From: Aaosphaeria pasadenensis
Taxonomy: Eukaryota > Ascomycota > Dothideomycetes > Pleosporales
Assembly: GCA_022813625.1 (NCBI GenBank)
Contig: JAKLMB010000011.1
Span: 620,001-684,000, forward strand
Length of the DNA: 64,000 nucleotides
Reading direction: 5' to 3'
Made by a program: the position numbers and the translations under genes. Below, in pieces: positions 37,392-47,263 of the stretch; the stretch's first letter is position 1; the number at the start of each line of letters is the position of its first letter. The notes under the pieces were generated by a model. The model was not told where the DNA came from and did no database searches. It saw only the letters and a list, made by a program, of their open reading frames with translations.

Positions 37392-38755
37392 ATGGCCGAT
37401 TCACTGTCCCCAATTGGCATTGCCAATGTACGTTTCATCCATCCCCCCAAATGCTTTTGACAGTCTTGCTAATCTATCCGTGTAGTTGCCCAACCAGCGG
37501 TATGTCCCAACAGGAGAACCCACGTAGCCTCTCCCAGCCTAACGTTCCACAGACACAAGATTGTTGCGAAGCGTGGTGCTGCTTTCACGATAATGGTACA
37601 CTCTCCATCTTCCCTATGTTTGAAGAAACGGATTCTGACTTGCGCGTAGGTCGCTGGTGAGTCCGGACTCGGAAAGACCACCTTCATCAACACCCTCTTC
37701 TCGACGACCATCAAGAACTATGCCGATCACAAGCGCCGACACAACAAGCAAGTCGACAAGACTGTTGAGATCGAGATCACCAAGGCTGAGCTCGAGGAGA
37801 AGTTCTTCAAGGGTACGACCATTTACAGATGACTTCTGGTTCTGCAGATCACTAACGTCTCCTAGTCCGCCTCACCGTCATTGACACCCCTGGATTTGGC
37901 GACTACGTCAACAACCGCGACTCGTGGCAGCCCATCATCGAGTTTTTGGATGACCAGCACGAGTCCTACATGTTGCAGGAGCAGCAGCCACGCCGCACGG
38001 ATAAGATCGATCTCCGTGTCCACGCCTGCTTATACTTCATCCGCCCAACTGGACACAACCTCAAGCCCCTGGATATTGAGGTCATGAAGAGGCTCTGCAC
38101 TCGCGTGAACTTGATCCCCGTCGTTGCAAAGGCCGATACTCTCAGCCCCACCGACTTGGCCAAGTTCAAGTCAAGGGTCCGCTCTGTTATCGAGGCCCAG
38201 GGCATCAAGATCTACCAGCCCCCGCTTGAGGACGATGACCAGGCCGCTCTTGCCCACGCCCAGGGCTTGATCAATGCCATGCCTTTCTCTGTCATCGGAT
38301 CTGAGAAGGACGTCCAGACCAATGACGGCCGTACCGTCAAGGGACGACAGTATGCTTGGGGTGTTGCTGAGGTCGAGAACGAGGAGCACTGCGACTTCAA
38401 GAAGCTCCGTGCTATCCTTATCCGAACCCACATGCTTGACCTTATCCACACCACCGAGGAGAACCACTACGAGGCATACCGTGCCGGACAGATGGAGACC
38501 AGGAAGTTCGGAGAGGCTCGCCCACGGAAATTGGACAACCCCAAGTTCAAGGAGGAGGAGGAGGCGTTGCGCAAGCGCTTCACCGAGCAGGTCAAGGTCG
38601 AGGAGCAGCGATTCAGACAGTGGGAGCAGAAGCTCATCGCAGAGCGCGACCGTCTCAACAAGGACCTCGAGCAGAGCCACGCTATGATCAAGCAGCTCGA
38701 GCAGGACGTCGACAACCTCCAGGGCAGCGTCAACCGCTCCCACGGCCGCCGCTAA
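37392..38755 (+). CDS. aspC: Septin, Cdc12/AspC class
   Basis: Five exons, 37392-37427, 37486-37499 (14 nt), 37553-37595, 37650-37812 and 37866-38755, give 381 aa. The N-terminus MADSLSPIGIANLPNQRHK is that of fungal AspC/Cdc12. GTPase motifs are visible: P-loop GESGLGKT (34-41), G3 DTPGFGD, G4 AKAD, and the septin unique element toward residue 270. The last ~70 residues form a coiled coil (EEEALRKRFTEQVKVEEQRF and onward). Septins assemble into heteropolymeric filaments at septa, hyphal tips and infection structures. Exons 1-3 are tiny and are easily missed; without them the P-loop strand is lost. Confidence 0.95.
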
Positions 38756-39096
38756 GTGTGGTCTCGGGCGTAGGTGGAGTACTTCGTTCCTCACAGTTGC
38801 ACATAAGGCTCCAAGGAGCTTCTTATCTTCAATATCTTATTTTTCCAAGATTCCCCTCCCTTTCTGTTTCATATGTTTGTAATGTCGCGTAGCGACGGGG
38901 TTCTGGCTGTCAAATAGGGGCTTGTTTTGATGGACAGTTACACGAGGGAAAAGTTCTGGACTTGAGGGGCTAGTAGCTTTCTCCTAGAACTAGTAGATTA
39001 ATATATTGTGTTGCGGCCGGTCGCATTGTTGAGCCTTCTAAATGGGATTATACTCTCTAAAGAGCGAACTTTTGCGAACTTTGCCAACGGCACCAT
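38756..39096. other. Intergenic region between convergent genes
   Basis: 341 nt holding the septin 3' flank and that of the next minus-strand gene. Nothing else seen. Confidence 0.6.
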
Positions 39097-40004
39097 TCAC
39101 TTCACGTCTAGTCCACCAAACATGCGATCTAATTCCTCTCCCTCTCGCGTATCGGGAATATCATCCCTCTTCTCAATAAGACCTTTGATGCCCACACTAG
39201 TTCTTCTCTCAGGATGCGAGCCTGGGTGGCCATGTGTGTCCTCATCTTTAATCATTTGCGCGTTGCTCCCTTCTACATTCTCTGGCTGCAGCAACTTGAC
39301 ATCCCCATCCAACCAACCCGGAGCTACTCTCCTCTTCTCTGCCAACTCAGCGGCCTTTCTCCTATCCTCCCACTCCTTCAATGTTGCACGTGCATTCGAT
39401 TCAAGTTGCTGTAGATGCGTCTGCAACGCCAGGCAGGACGAGAGAATACTATCCGGCGTAGCAGTGACACCGGTCGAGGAAGTGATATAGGCAGGCTGTT
39501 GCTGCTGCTGAGGCTGGCCGTCTGCAGCCGTCTGGTTCGAAGATGGCGGGGAGGAGAGCACCGAGGGCGGAAGCGTCGACGGGAGCTGTTTGTAGGTGTA
39601 TGGGAGCGGGGTCGCGGTAGGCAGGGAGAGGAATGGTGATACGGTGAGGGGGACCTGGGCGAGGAGTGGATGGGGGTCTAGATTATTGGTGAGGTTCCGT
39701 TAGTTAGGGTCTCTTTCTCTTCTGTGCTCTTCTCCTCGGTGTTGACCGAAGTGGTGGTGTTGAGGAATGTTGCTATTTGGGGAAACGTCCCCCAGCATTG
39801 GAGGGATTGATTTTGTGCGCCAACTCGGAGTCATGGATGCAACAATTGCAAAACGGAGCCTGCTGGAGAGTAGATTCAAACTCCATAGCAGTGGAGAAAT
39901 CCTCATAGAACGCAACATGGGACGTTTGCTCCGTGGTCGTACAGGGCAAAGTGTCCATCCGGCGACGCGGGTAGGAATCCGGGGTACTCACGTTCGTCGT
40001 GCAT
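39097..40004 (-). CDS. Hypothetical 197-aa protein with short coiled coil
   Basis: Proposed as exons 40004-39992 (13 nt: MHDE plus one base) and 39677-39097, joined over a 314-nt intron (GTGAGT...ATCTAG). The product begins MHDEHPHPLLAQVPLTVSPF. It is Pro/Thr-rich at first, then Gln-rich (QQQQQ), then has a helical segment, LQTHLQQLESNARATLKEWEDRRKAAELAEKRR, and a charged C-terminus (EELDRMFGGLDVK). I do not recognise the family; a small coiled-coil adaptor is possible. The second exon is well supported by composition, the micro-exon start less so, because the intron is long for this genome and another start could be used. Confidence 0.6.
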
Positions 40005-40467
40005 ATTGTAGGTGCGATTAAGCTACCGGCTAGCGTGGGGACGGCAAAGCGGCTCTGTGGGTTCACGGGCAAATAAACGTCCGGATAAATCAATTTGTTT
40101 TTTGCGGAGTGCAGATGCGATGTAGATTGAGGGAGGGGGGAGGGTGGACGGTGGTGTAAAGATATCTCGGGTCCGGGTCGAGCTCGAGTGAGATGTGACG
40201 CAAAGCACGTGACGCAGGCACTGGTGGGGCTAAGAGTTCGTATAGATGTGAAAGAGGCTCAAAACATGAAATTGTCACTGGCCAATGAAATGAACTCGAA
40301 TGTATATAGACTTGTGTGTCTGGTTGTTACTATATACTATGCAAGGCCCCCATCATAGGTGGATCGAGACCGTGCAATGCAGGCACCAAGGCGCGTAAAA
40401 TCAATACCACTATATCAATTCTCCAACACAAAACCATGAGTGAGGATGTAATTGACCAAATAAGCCC
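40005..40467. other. Intergenic region
   Basis: 463 nt between the start of the 197-aa protein gene and the stop of the AA9 gene (both minus). No gene recognised. Confidence 0.55.
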
Positions 40468-41483
40468 TTAACAAGCAAAGACAGTTGGTCCGGGGATCTT
40501 GTACGCCGTAGGAGTTGGGTAATACAATTGGAACTTGATGCCTGGATCAGAGCCTTTGTAGGCACCAGGGAGGTTGACCGTTGGCGGATTGGCATTTCCT
40601 CCTCCTTCTACTTTCAGTTGTGCACACTCCATGTATAGTTGAGCCCCTGGATAGTTAGCTGCCCCATGTAGCGCAATAAGCTCAGCCCTGAGAAGGTATC
40701 TGCATGTCTGAGTGAGATTGAGCAGAATTGAACGGAATAGAAGAGCACTAACTGTCCTGGTTGGATGCATGCCGGAAGAGTAAAATCTACCTTGCCCTTG
40801 TTGTTGTAGAGCCTGGTTACGGCCCATTGGCCTTTACTATCCATCCCATCTTCGTATATCTTGAACCACTTAAGGCCGGTGACCTTGGTCGACAAAGCAT
40901 CGTCTACCTTGGCAAGATATACCATGATCGGTCCGAGATGGCCGGGATCAATCGGATCAGATTTGTCATTCGTGCCAGCGCTGTCCAAGGTATGATGCCA
41001 CTCTGCTGTGAGCTTATCACCTGCTTTTACCTGCTCATTGTAAGCATTTCTATCGTGTGGCGCTGTTGCGGATGTACAGAGACACGGACATTGATGATGT
41101 CTTTGGGAAGCGGTTGTCGAAGCGGATTCGGGCTAAATGAATGTCAATATCGAAAGCATGCCGAATTGGGCTGCATACCCTCCGTTACAGATAACATCGT
41201 TGGATGTCACGTCAGTAATTGGCCTGGTAAACGACGTATTAGTCTCGGTCCAGGTATCCCATTAGAGACCAGTGGCGCTGGAGGTCCATACCCGTCATAT
41301 GTCTGCGAAGCAATGCCAATTAGCGCGGTTTATGAAATGTTGCTGTACGGCGTGCGCTGCGCTTACGGGAACCCTAATACCCTTGGTATGTCCCTGGGCA
41401 ACGCCATTAACCCAAAGTTGAGTAAAGATCGTATGCGCTGAGGCGCTGACGAGCAAGGAACACGTGATTAAGAAGCTCTTCAT
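40468..41483 (-). CDS. AA9 lytic polysaccharide monooxygenase
   Basis: Six exons: 41483-41367, 41302-41292 (11 nt), 41223-41179, 41132 to about 41078, 41030-40753 and 40699-40468, giving 245 aa. The signal peptide MKSFLITCSLLVSASA is followed by His17, which becomes the N-terminal copper ligand. With His17 as 1, the second ligand is His91 (GHLGP), and His164, Gln173 and Tyr175 (QLYMEC) fall at the canonical AA9 second-sphere and axial positions. Other family phrases are DVTSNDVICNGGPNPL, AEWHHTL and GPIMVYLAKV. AA9 enzymes cleave cellulose or xyloglucan oxidatively. There is no CBM1; the protein ends GPTVFAC. The donor of intron 4 is ambiguous (GTACAT or GTGTCT). Divergent to the cellobiose dehydrogenase gene. 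Confidence 0.94.
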
Positions 41484-42863
41484 TTTGGATTTGACAGAAT
41501 ATGCGAGTGAATCTTGACTCCAACACTTCAAAGGTCACTGGCTCTATAAGAAAGCATCTTGAGTTCCCCGATTGGGAGAGTTTCCCTTTCTAGCACGGAG
41601 CGATGCGGAGCCACATGTGACTTTCTCTCAGAGGCGGCACTATGATGAGTGGACAGCATCATACTTTAAGGAGGGACTTCATATACGGCGTGAGCGAAAT
41701 CAATATACACGCGATGATAGCGCAGCACGTGCCTGGAGGGAACTATGGAGCGGCCAAAGATCGGACATTTTCAGGCGGGCCCCCAGGAGATATGCAGTTG
41801 GAGTACATACGCCACCGTTATAATGCCCGTGCGTTATATGGGAGCGATAATGCCGGTGGGCGTATGGAACATTTGGAAGATTTAGTGTTATTGCAGGACG
41901 GCGAAGCGAACAGACCGAGAGTGCAAGTGAATGAATGCTGTGCAGTAGGTCCCGCTGGATCAAGGAAGAATTCCACCAATCTAATAGATTATCATCTATT
42001 GGACGGCTGAGTTGATTCCACCATCAAACGGTCCTTAAGAACATGGCCATCGACAAGGGTGTGTTGTTTCATTTGCATTGGCGGATGCTATGCGGGTGGC
42101 TGTCCGGAGGCGAGAAGCTTGGAGCTATAGGGCCTCGGGAGGAGCGGGTGGCACAATAATAGTGTACAATTCGAGAAGAAGGAAGAAGGATTCTACATCA
42201 TGTATGTACGTTGTATTATTGTTGTGCGCGCTTGGGATGATGTGCCTGGAGGTGTTGTTGGCGAAATGCACCAATTCGGCGGAAGTCCAACGCGATGCTC
42301 CCCCTTAAGCATAAACGTGGAGAGAAGGAAACATACAAACTAGTCCCGAACCAGTTATGTAGGCGAGTGTGGGGTACCCAAAGGCAGCTTAGCGTCACTG
42401 GGCGGACAGGCCTCGACGGCAGATGTAGCCTTGTAACCCGTCCTTCATCAATATATATCAATCACCTCCCCAGCAATCGCAATCAATGCTAATTAAACAT
42501 CTGTCCTGGACCTCGCTCAGATTGGCCTTGTGATACCCCATCCAATGGCGTCTGCGATTATGCTCATCCGGCCCTTTAGCTTGGAACACATTGGCAGGGG
42601 AGAATCTCACTGTAATCCGGTACCTGGTACAGAGCCATGCAACGCGGCTTACGGTGGGAAAATGGTCAAGCATTTTTCTTCGCCAATTCGTGACACTCTC
42701 ATCACCATGCTTTTGTCCTGATATGTCTCCTGGATAAATTGAAAATGTATATAACAAGCCTCCCTCGCGCCAGCATGGGTGAGACGTGGCCGCTGTCTGC
42801 TTTGCCTGGATTTCATCTGGTCCATTCGGTCTTCACCTCCGGTCTTGATAGTTACTTCTGAAC
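41484..42863. promoter_or_regulatory. Shared AA9/cellobiose dehydrogenase divergent promoter region
   Basis: 1380 nt between two outward start codons, containing only short frames without domains. A TATATAA element lies near the CDH side. Five sites matching the CreA consensus were read, which is not above chance. Confidence 0.6.
42748..42754 (+). promoter_or_regulatory. TATA box of the cellobiose dehydrogenase gene
   Basis: TATATAA about 110 nt before the ATG at 42864, a usual distance for a regulated fungal gene. No transcription start is known. Confidence 0.5.
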
Positions 42864-45800
42864 ATGAAGGGCTCTACCTTCGCCAGAGCGGCATCGCTGC
42901 TGTCTCCTCTTTGTACGTCTGCTCCAGTGAAGTTATGTAAGGCCAATTGGGCGAGAACTAACAACAATTTACGCATAGTCTCTCTTGCTCAAGCTCAGGA
43001 GAAGTGGACGCACCCGGGTACTGGAATTGAATTCTGGAAACAGACCGTTGACACTTCCCAGACCAGTGGTGGCTTCGAGTGGGGTTATGCCCTTCCAGGA
43101 GAGCCCACTGGTAGCAACGACGAGTACATTGGTTACATTGTAAGCTATTGACACGGCATCAAAAAGGATCAGCATGCTGACTTGCTACAGAAAGGTTCAG
43201 CAGCCGGCAAGAAGGGATGGTCAGGTGTCTCCCATGGAGGAGGCATGCCCAATGCTCTTCTATTGGTATCCTGGCCTGAGGGCGATGCTGTCAAGACCAC
43301 ATTCGTCTACGCAGGGTAAGTATCATTCGCTCTCACAAGGTAGCCGAGTTTGCTGACGCCATCAAGCGGATATGTGAACCCCGACCCATACACTGGGAAT
43401 GCCACTCTCACGCAGATCTCTCACACGGTCACTGATGACCACTTTGAGTTGATCTACCGCTGTCAATGGTGCTGGATCTGGGACCAGGGTGGTGCAGATG
43501 GTTCACAGCTTCCGACAAATGAGGTGCAGGTCATTGGTTGGGCCCAGCACAAGGACGTGCCATCAGGTACCTCATGGACATTCCACAACAATGGTCAATC
43601 CCAATTCGGTGCTCAACCCGCCCAGGCCAGGAATGCTAAGTACTTCGAATGGGCCAACGGTGGTGGCACAACCCCCACCGCCACGCCCACTGCCACCCCA
43701 TCTGGCGGACCAACCCCAACTCCCTCCCAGGCTGTACCCACGACTTGCGTTGGAAAGCCCGCCCCCACGGGTTCTTTCGATTACATCGTCGTTGGTGCCG
43801 GTGCCGGTGGTATTCCCGTAGCCGACAGGCTCTCTGAGTCTGGCAAGAGCGTGCTGCTCATTGAGAGGGGTCCACCATCCCTCGGCCGATTCGGCGGAAC
43901 CATGAAGCCAGCCTGGTTGAACGGAACGGACCTTACTCGTTTCGACGTCCCCGGTCTCTGCAACCAGATCTGGGTTGACTCTGCTGGCATTGCTTGCACT
44001 GACATCGATCAAATGGCTGGCTGTGTCCTTGGTGGAGGCGCCGCTGTCAATGCTGCTCTCTGGTGGAGGCCCGTCGAGAAGGATTGGGACTATAACTTCC
44101 CTGCCGGATGGAAGGCCGCTGATATCAAGGCTGCCACCGACCGTGTGTTCAAGCGCATTCCGGGAACAGATACCCCATCTACCGATGGCAAGCGTTACAA
44201 GCAGGAAGGTTTCAACGTCCTCTCCACCGCTTTCTCTGCCGCCGGCTGGAAGCAGGTCAAGGCCACTGAGCAGCCCAACGAGAAGAACTTCACATACTCC
44301 CACTCCGTTTTCATGTACGAGAAGGGACAGCGCCAGGGACCTCTAGGGACCTACCTTGTCAGCGCTCTCGAGAGGAAGAACTTCCAGCTCTGGCAAAACA
44401 CCAAGGTCAGACGTGTCGTACGTTCCGGAGGCAAGGCCACTGGCGTCGAGCTTGATGGTGGCGATGGTGGATACTGCGGCACTGTGAAACTCAACGATGG
44501 TGGACGTGTCATTCTTTCTGCCGGTACCTTCGGTTCTACCAAGCTCCTCTTCCGAAGCGGCATTGGCCCCAAGGCTCAGCTCAACATCGTCAAGAACAGT
44601 ATCCAGGACGGATCCACCCTCATCAACGAGACCCAGTGGATTGACCTCCCCGTCGGCCTGAACTTGAACGATCACGTCAACACCGACACTGTCGTCAGGC
44701 ACCCTAACGTGTCCTTCTACGACTTCTACAAGGCGTGGGATGGCGAATATCCCTCTGACTCCAAGCAGTACCTTGCCGACCGCTCTGGCATCCTCGCCCA
44801 GTCCGCACCCAACATTGGCCCCGTTGCTTGGGAAGATGTCAAGGGATCTGACGGTATCGAGCGCGCCATCCAGTGGACCGCACGTGTCGAGCCATCTCCA
44901 CCAGCAACCGACAACACCTCCATGACCATCAGCAACTACCTCGGCCGTGGATCTACCTCCCGCGGTGCTCTCTCCATCAACGGAGCTTTGAACATCTTCG
45001 TCTCCAAGGCCCCTTACCTCCAGACCCAGGAGGATTTCGATGCCGTCGTCACCTCCATCAAGAACCTCCAGGCCGCCATGGCCAAGGTCCCAGGCATCGT
45101 CTTCGAGGTCCCCGCGCCCAACGTCACCGTCGAGGCCTACGTCAAGAGCGTAAGTTAATTATCTTTTATCGAGGACTTCAACTAACATAAACATCCAGCT
45201 CCCCCTCACTGCCGCCGCCCGCCGTGCCAACCACTGGATCGGCACAGCCAAGATCGGCACCGACAGCGGTCTCACTGGCGGATCCTCCGTCGTCGACCTT
45301 AACACGCAGGTCTACGGCACCGAGAACATCCACGTCGTCGACGCTTCCATCTTCCCCGGGTACGTTGTCCCTCATCCTCTCCACGTATACACCTACTGAC
45401 AAACATCATTAGACACATCCAAACCAACCCCACATCCTACATCGTCACCGTCGCCGACCACGCCGCCGCGAAGATTCTCGCCCTGGGCAAGCCATCCGGC
45501 GGAACGCCAGGAACACCCACGCCTGGAAAACAGGCTGGCGCGGTACGTAATTAAACTCTCTTCCTGGGTGAAATGAAAGAAAAAGAAAGAAAGATATACA
45601 TACAAAACATACGGCGTTTTTGTTTATGGGGTTGGGCGAATGTATTGTTTGCGATTTAAACTTCATGTTGGGGGGTTGCTTGTAGGGGGTGGAGAGAGGA
45701 ATGGGGATTACGAAATGCTGCTGTCACTGTTGTTGTATCGCACTGGGCCTGGGCCCTTTATTGTACATGTACGATTGATTGATGGATCGGTTGCATGATG

Positions 45801-46027
45801 AAAAAAAATTAAATGAAAACAAGAGCAAGGACTGATGTTAGGTTTTCTTCAATGTACAGTTCCAGCAGTGCGGCGGTAAAAACTGGAAGGGTCCTACCCA
45901 GTGTGTTCGCGGCTACACGTGCAAGGTAAGTTTCCGTTCTATCTCTCCGCCGAGCGATGGGGGCCATGCGCTGACTTGTTGGAAACAGAAGCAGAGTGCC
46001 AACCTTAGCCGTTGCCTTCCTGCATAG
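42864..46027 (+). CDS. cdh: Cellobiose dehydrogenase, class II with C-terminal CBM1
   Basis: Eight exons: 42864-42912, 42979-43139, 43191-43315, 43367-45149, 45199-45359, 45413-45542, 45860-45925 and 45989-46027, giving 837 aa. After a signal peptide comes the haem-b cytochrome domain (about 22-205) with ligands Met89 (GGGMPN) and His185 (WTFHNN). A Thr/Pro linker (210-236) precedes the GMC flavodehydrogenase domain with Rossmann GAGAGG (255-260), His718 (NHWIGTAK) and Asn765 (TNPTSY). A CBM1 (FQQCGG ... SRCLP, 804-836) ends the protein. It oxidises cellobiose at FAD and passes electrons via haem to LPMOs, extracellularly. The 317-nt intron before the CBM exons is unusually long. CBM1 has Asn830-Leu831 where two tyrosines are usual. 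Confidence 0.96.
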
Positions 46028-46381
46028 TCGTTGCGTCGGACATGACGAGGCGAGTTGAGATGAAGCTGGGCATCATTGGGCTCTTACTGGAGATTCTTTC
46101 CTGTACATACTGTTTGAAATTGAACATATGAATATTACTTGATGTATATTCTGTCTTGTGTGGTTACGACAAACGTGATTCGCTTTACCTACTCGCATCA
46201 GTCCAAACGGATTATCAACTACGAACGATCGACCAGAATAATGAGAACATCAAATTCCCAAAACATAACTCAAACACCAACAAGATCAATCTACCCCATA
46301 CCGTCGTCGCCATCATTACCCCATCTCAACCTCAACTACCCCCCAGATCCCAAAACAATCAAAACCGACGAACGACAACAA
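46028..46381. other. Intergenic region between convergent genes
   Basis: 354 nt of AT-rich then CA-rich sequence, with the 3' flanks of CDH and of the PSI-domain gene. Nothing else seen. Confidence 0.6.
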
Positions 46382-47263
46382 TCACATCAAAAGCGGCCTC
46401 CTCTCCTCCCTCCTCCCTCCCCTCGCCCAACTCCACCTCCTCCAAACCCACCACGACCTCTCCCCCGTCCCCCCATCAACCTCCATCTCCCTCTCCTTCC
46501 TCCCCGTGATCCACGCCCTCCAACTCCCCCCCTCCCTCCTCCTCACCCAAACCCCCTCCCCCCCATCCCCAAAAACCACCCACCCCTCCCTCCCCCGCGA
46601 GACCCCCCTCCTCCACGCACCCCACCCCTTCCACCCCGCCCACAGAACCAACACCCCAAACAGCGTGCAGAAGATCGTGACGACGGACGTCAGGAACGTG
46701 ATGGTGGAGACCTGGCAGCCGAGGCCCGCAGTGCGGAGTTCGAAGCGCTCGGGGCCGAGCGCGCAGATGGATTTGAAGCGGATGGGCGCGAGGAGCGGGA
46801 AGGTGGCGTAGAAGGGGGAGGTGGTGGGGAGGGGGAGGCAGGTCGAGGACTAGGAGGGGGGGTTTGTGTGAGAATGTGTGATGGAAGAAGTAGAAGTAGG
46901 AGGAGGATGAGGAGGAGGAAGGAGTACATGTCAAAAACAGAAATATGAACATGAACATGGGATACATGTGTGGTCGGCAGCACACGTGATATCAAAACAC
47001 CCCCATGCAATTCACCGGATCGCCACAGAAAGAAATCAAGCAAGGAAGTTAGGGAGGTAATTCAAAGGACTCACGATAGCGCACCACCCGCAGAACCCGT
47101 CACTCCGATGGCAGTCCCCGCAGTCGGTGTAGCCCCAGCACTTCTCCAGCCGCTGCCTGTCGTCCTTGGGGCTGTCTTCCCATCGTTGTGCTAGGATCAG
47201 CTGTGTCGTGTTGGCATTGTAGTCGTTAGAGCGAAGGGAAATGGAGGGACAATCTGATGCCAT
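46382..47263 (-). CDS. PSI-domain single-pass membrane protein
   Basis: Exons 47263-47075 and 46849-46382 join in phase 0 over a 225-nt pyrimidine-rich intron (GTGAGT...CCTCCTAG), giving 218 aa. A PSI-type cysteine cluster spans the junction: CWGYTDCGDC, CGWCAI, then SSTCLP. The phrase FPLLAPIRFKSICALGPERFELRTAGLGC follows the fungal members of this family. One membrane helix (TFLTSVVTIFCTLFGVLVLW) leads to a ~75-residue tail very rich in Trp, Arg and Gly, ending ERRPLLM. There is no N-terminal signal peptide, so the single helix probably acts as anchor. The function is unknown. The tail is encoded by GGG/AGG-rich DNA and is probably weakly constrained. Confidence 0.83.

Noticed and set aside
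41484..42863. CreA-type (SYGGRG) sites in the AA9/CDH intergenic region
   Set aside because: Five matches were read on both strands; the degenerate consensus should occur about ten times by chance in 1.38 kb, so there is no enrichment.
46476..46985. Minus-strand frame with hydrophobic start and His/Pro-rich body
   Set aside because: It reads through the pyrimidine-rich intron of the PSI-domain gene and its second exon in the wrong phase.
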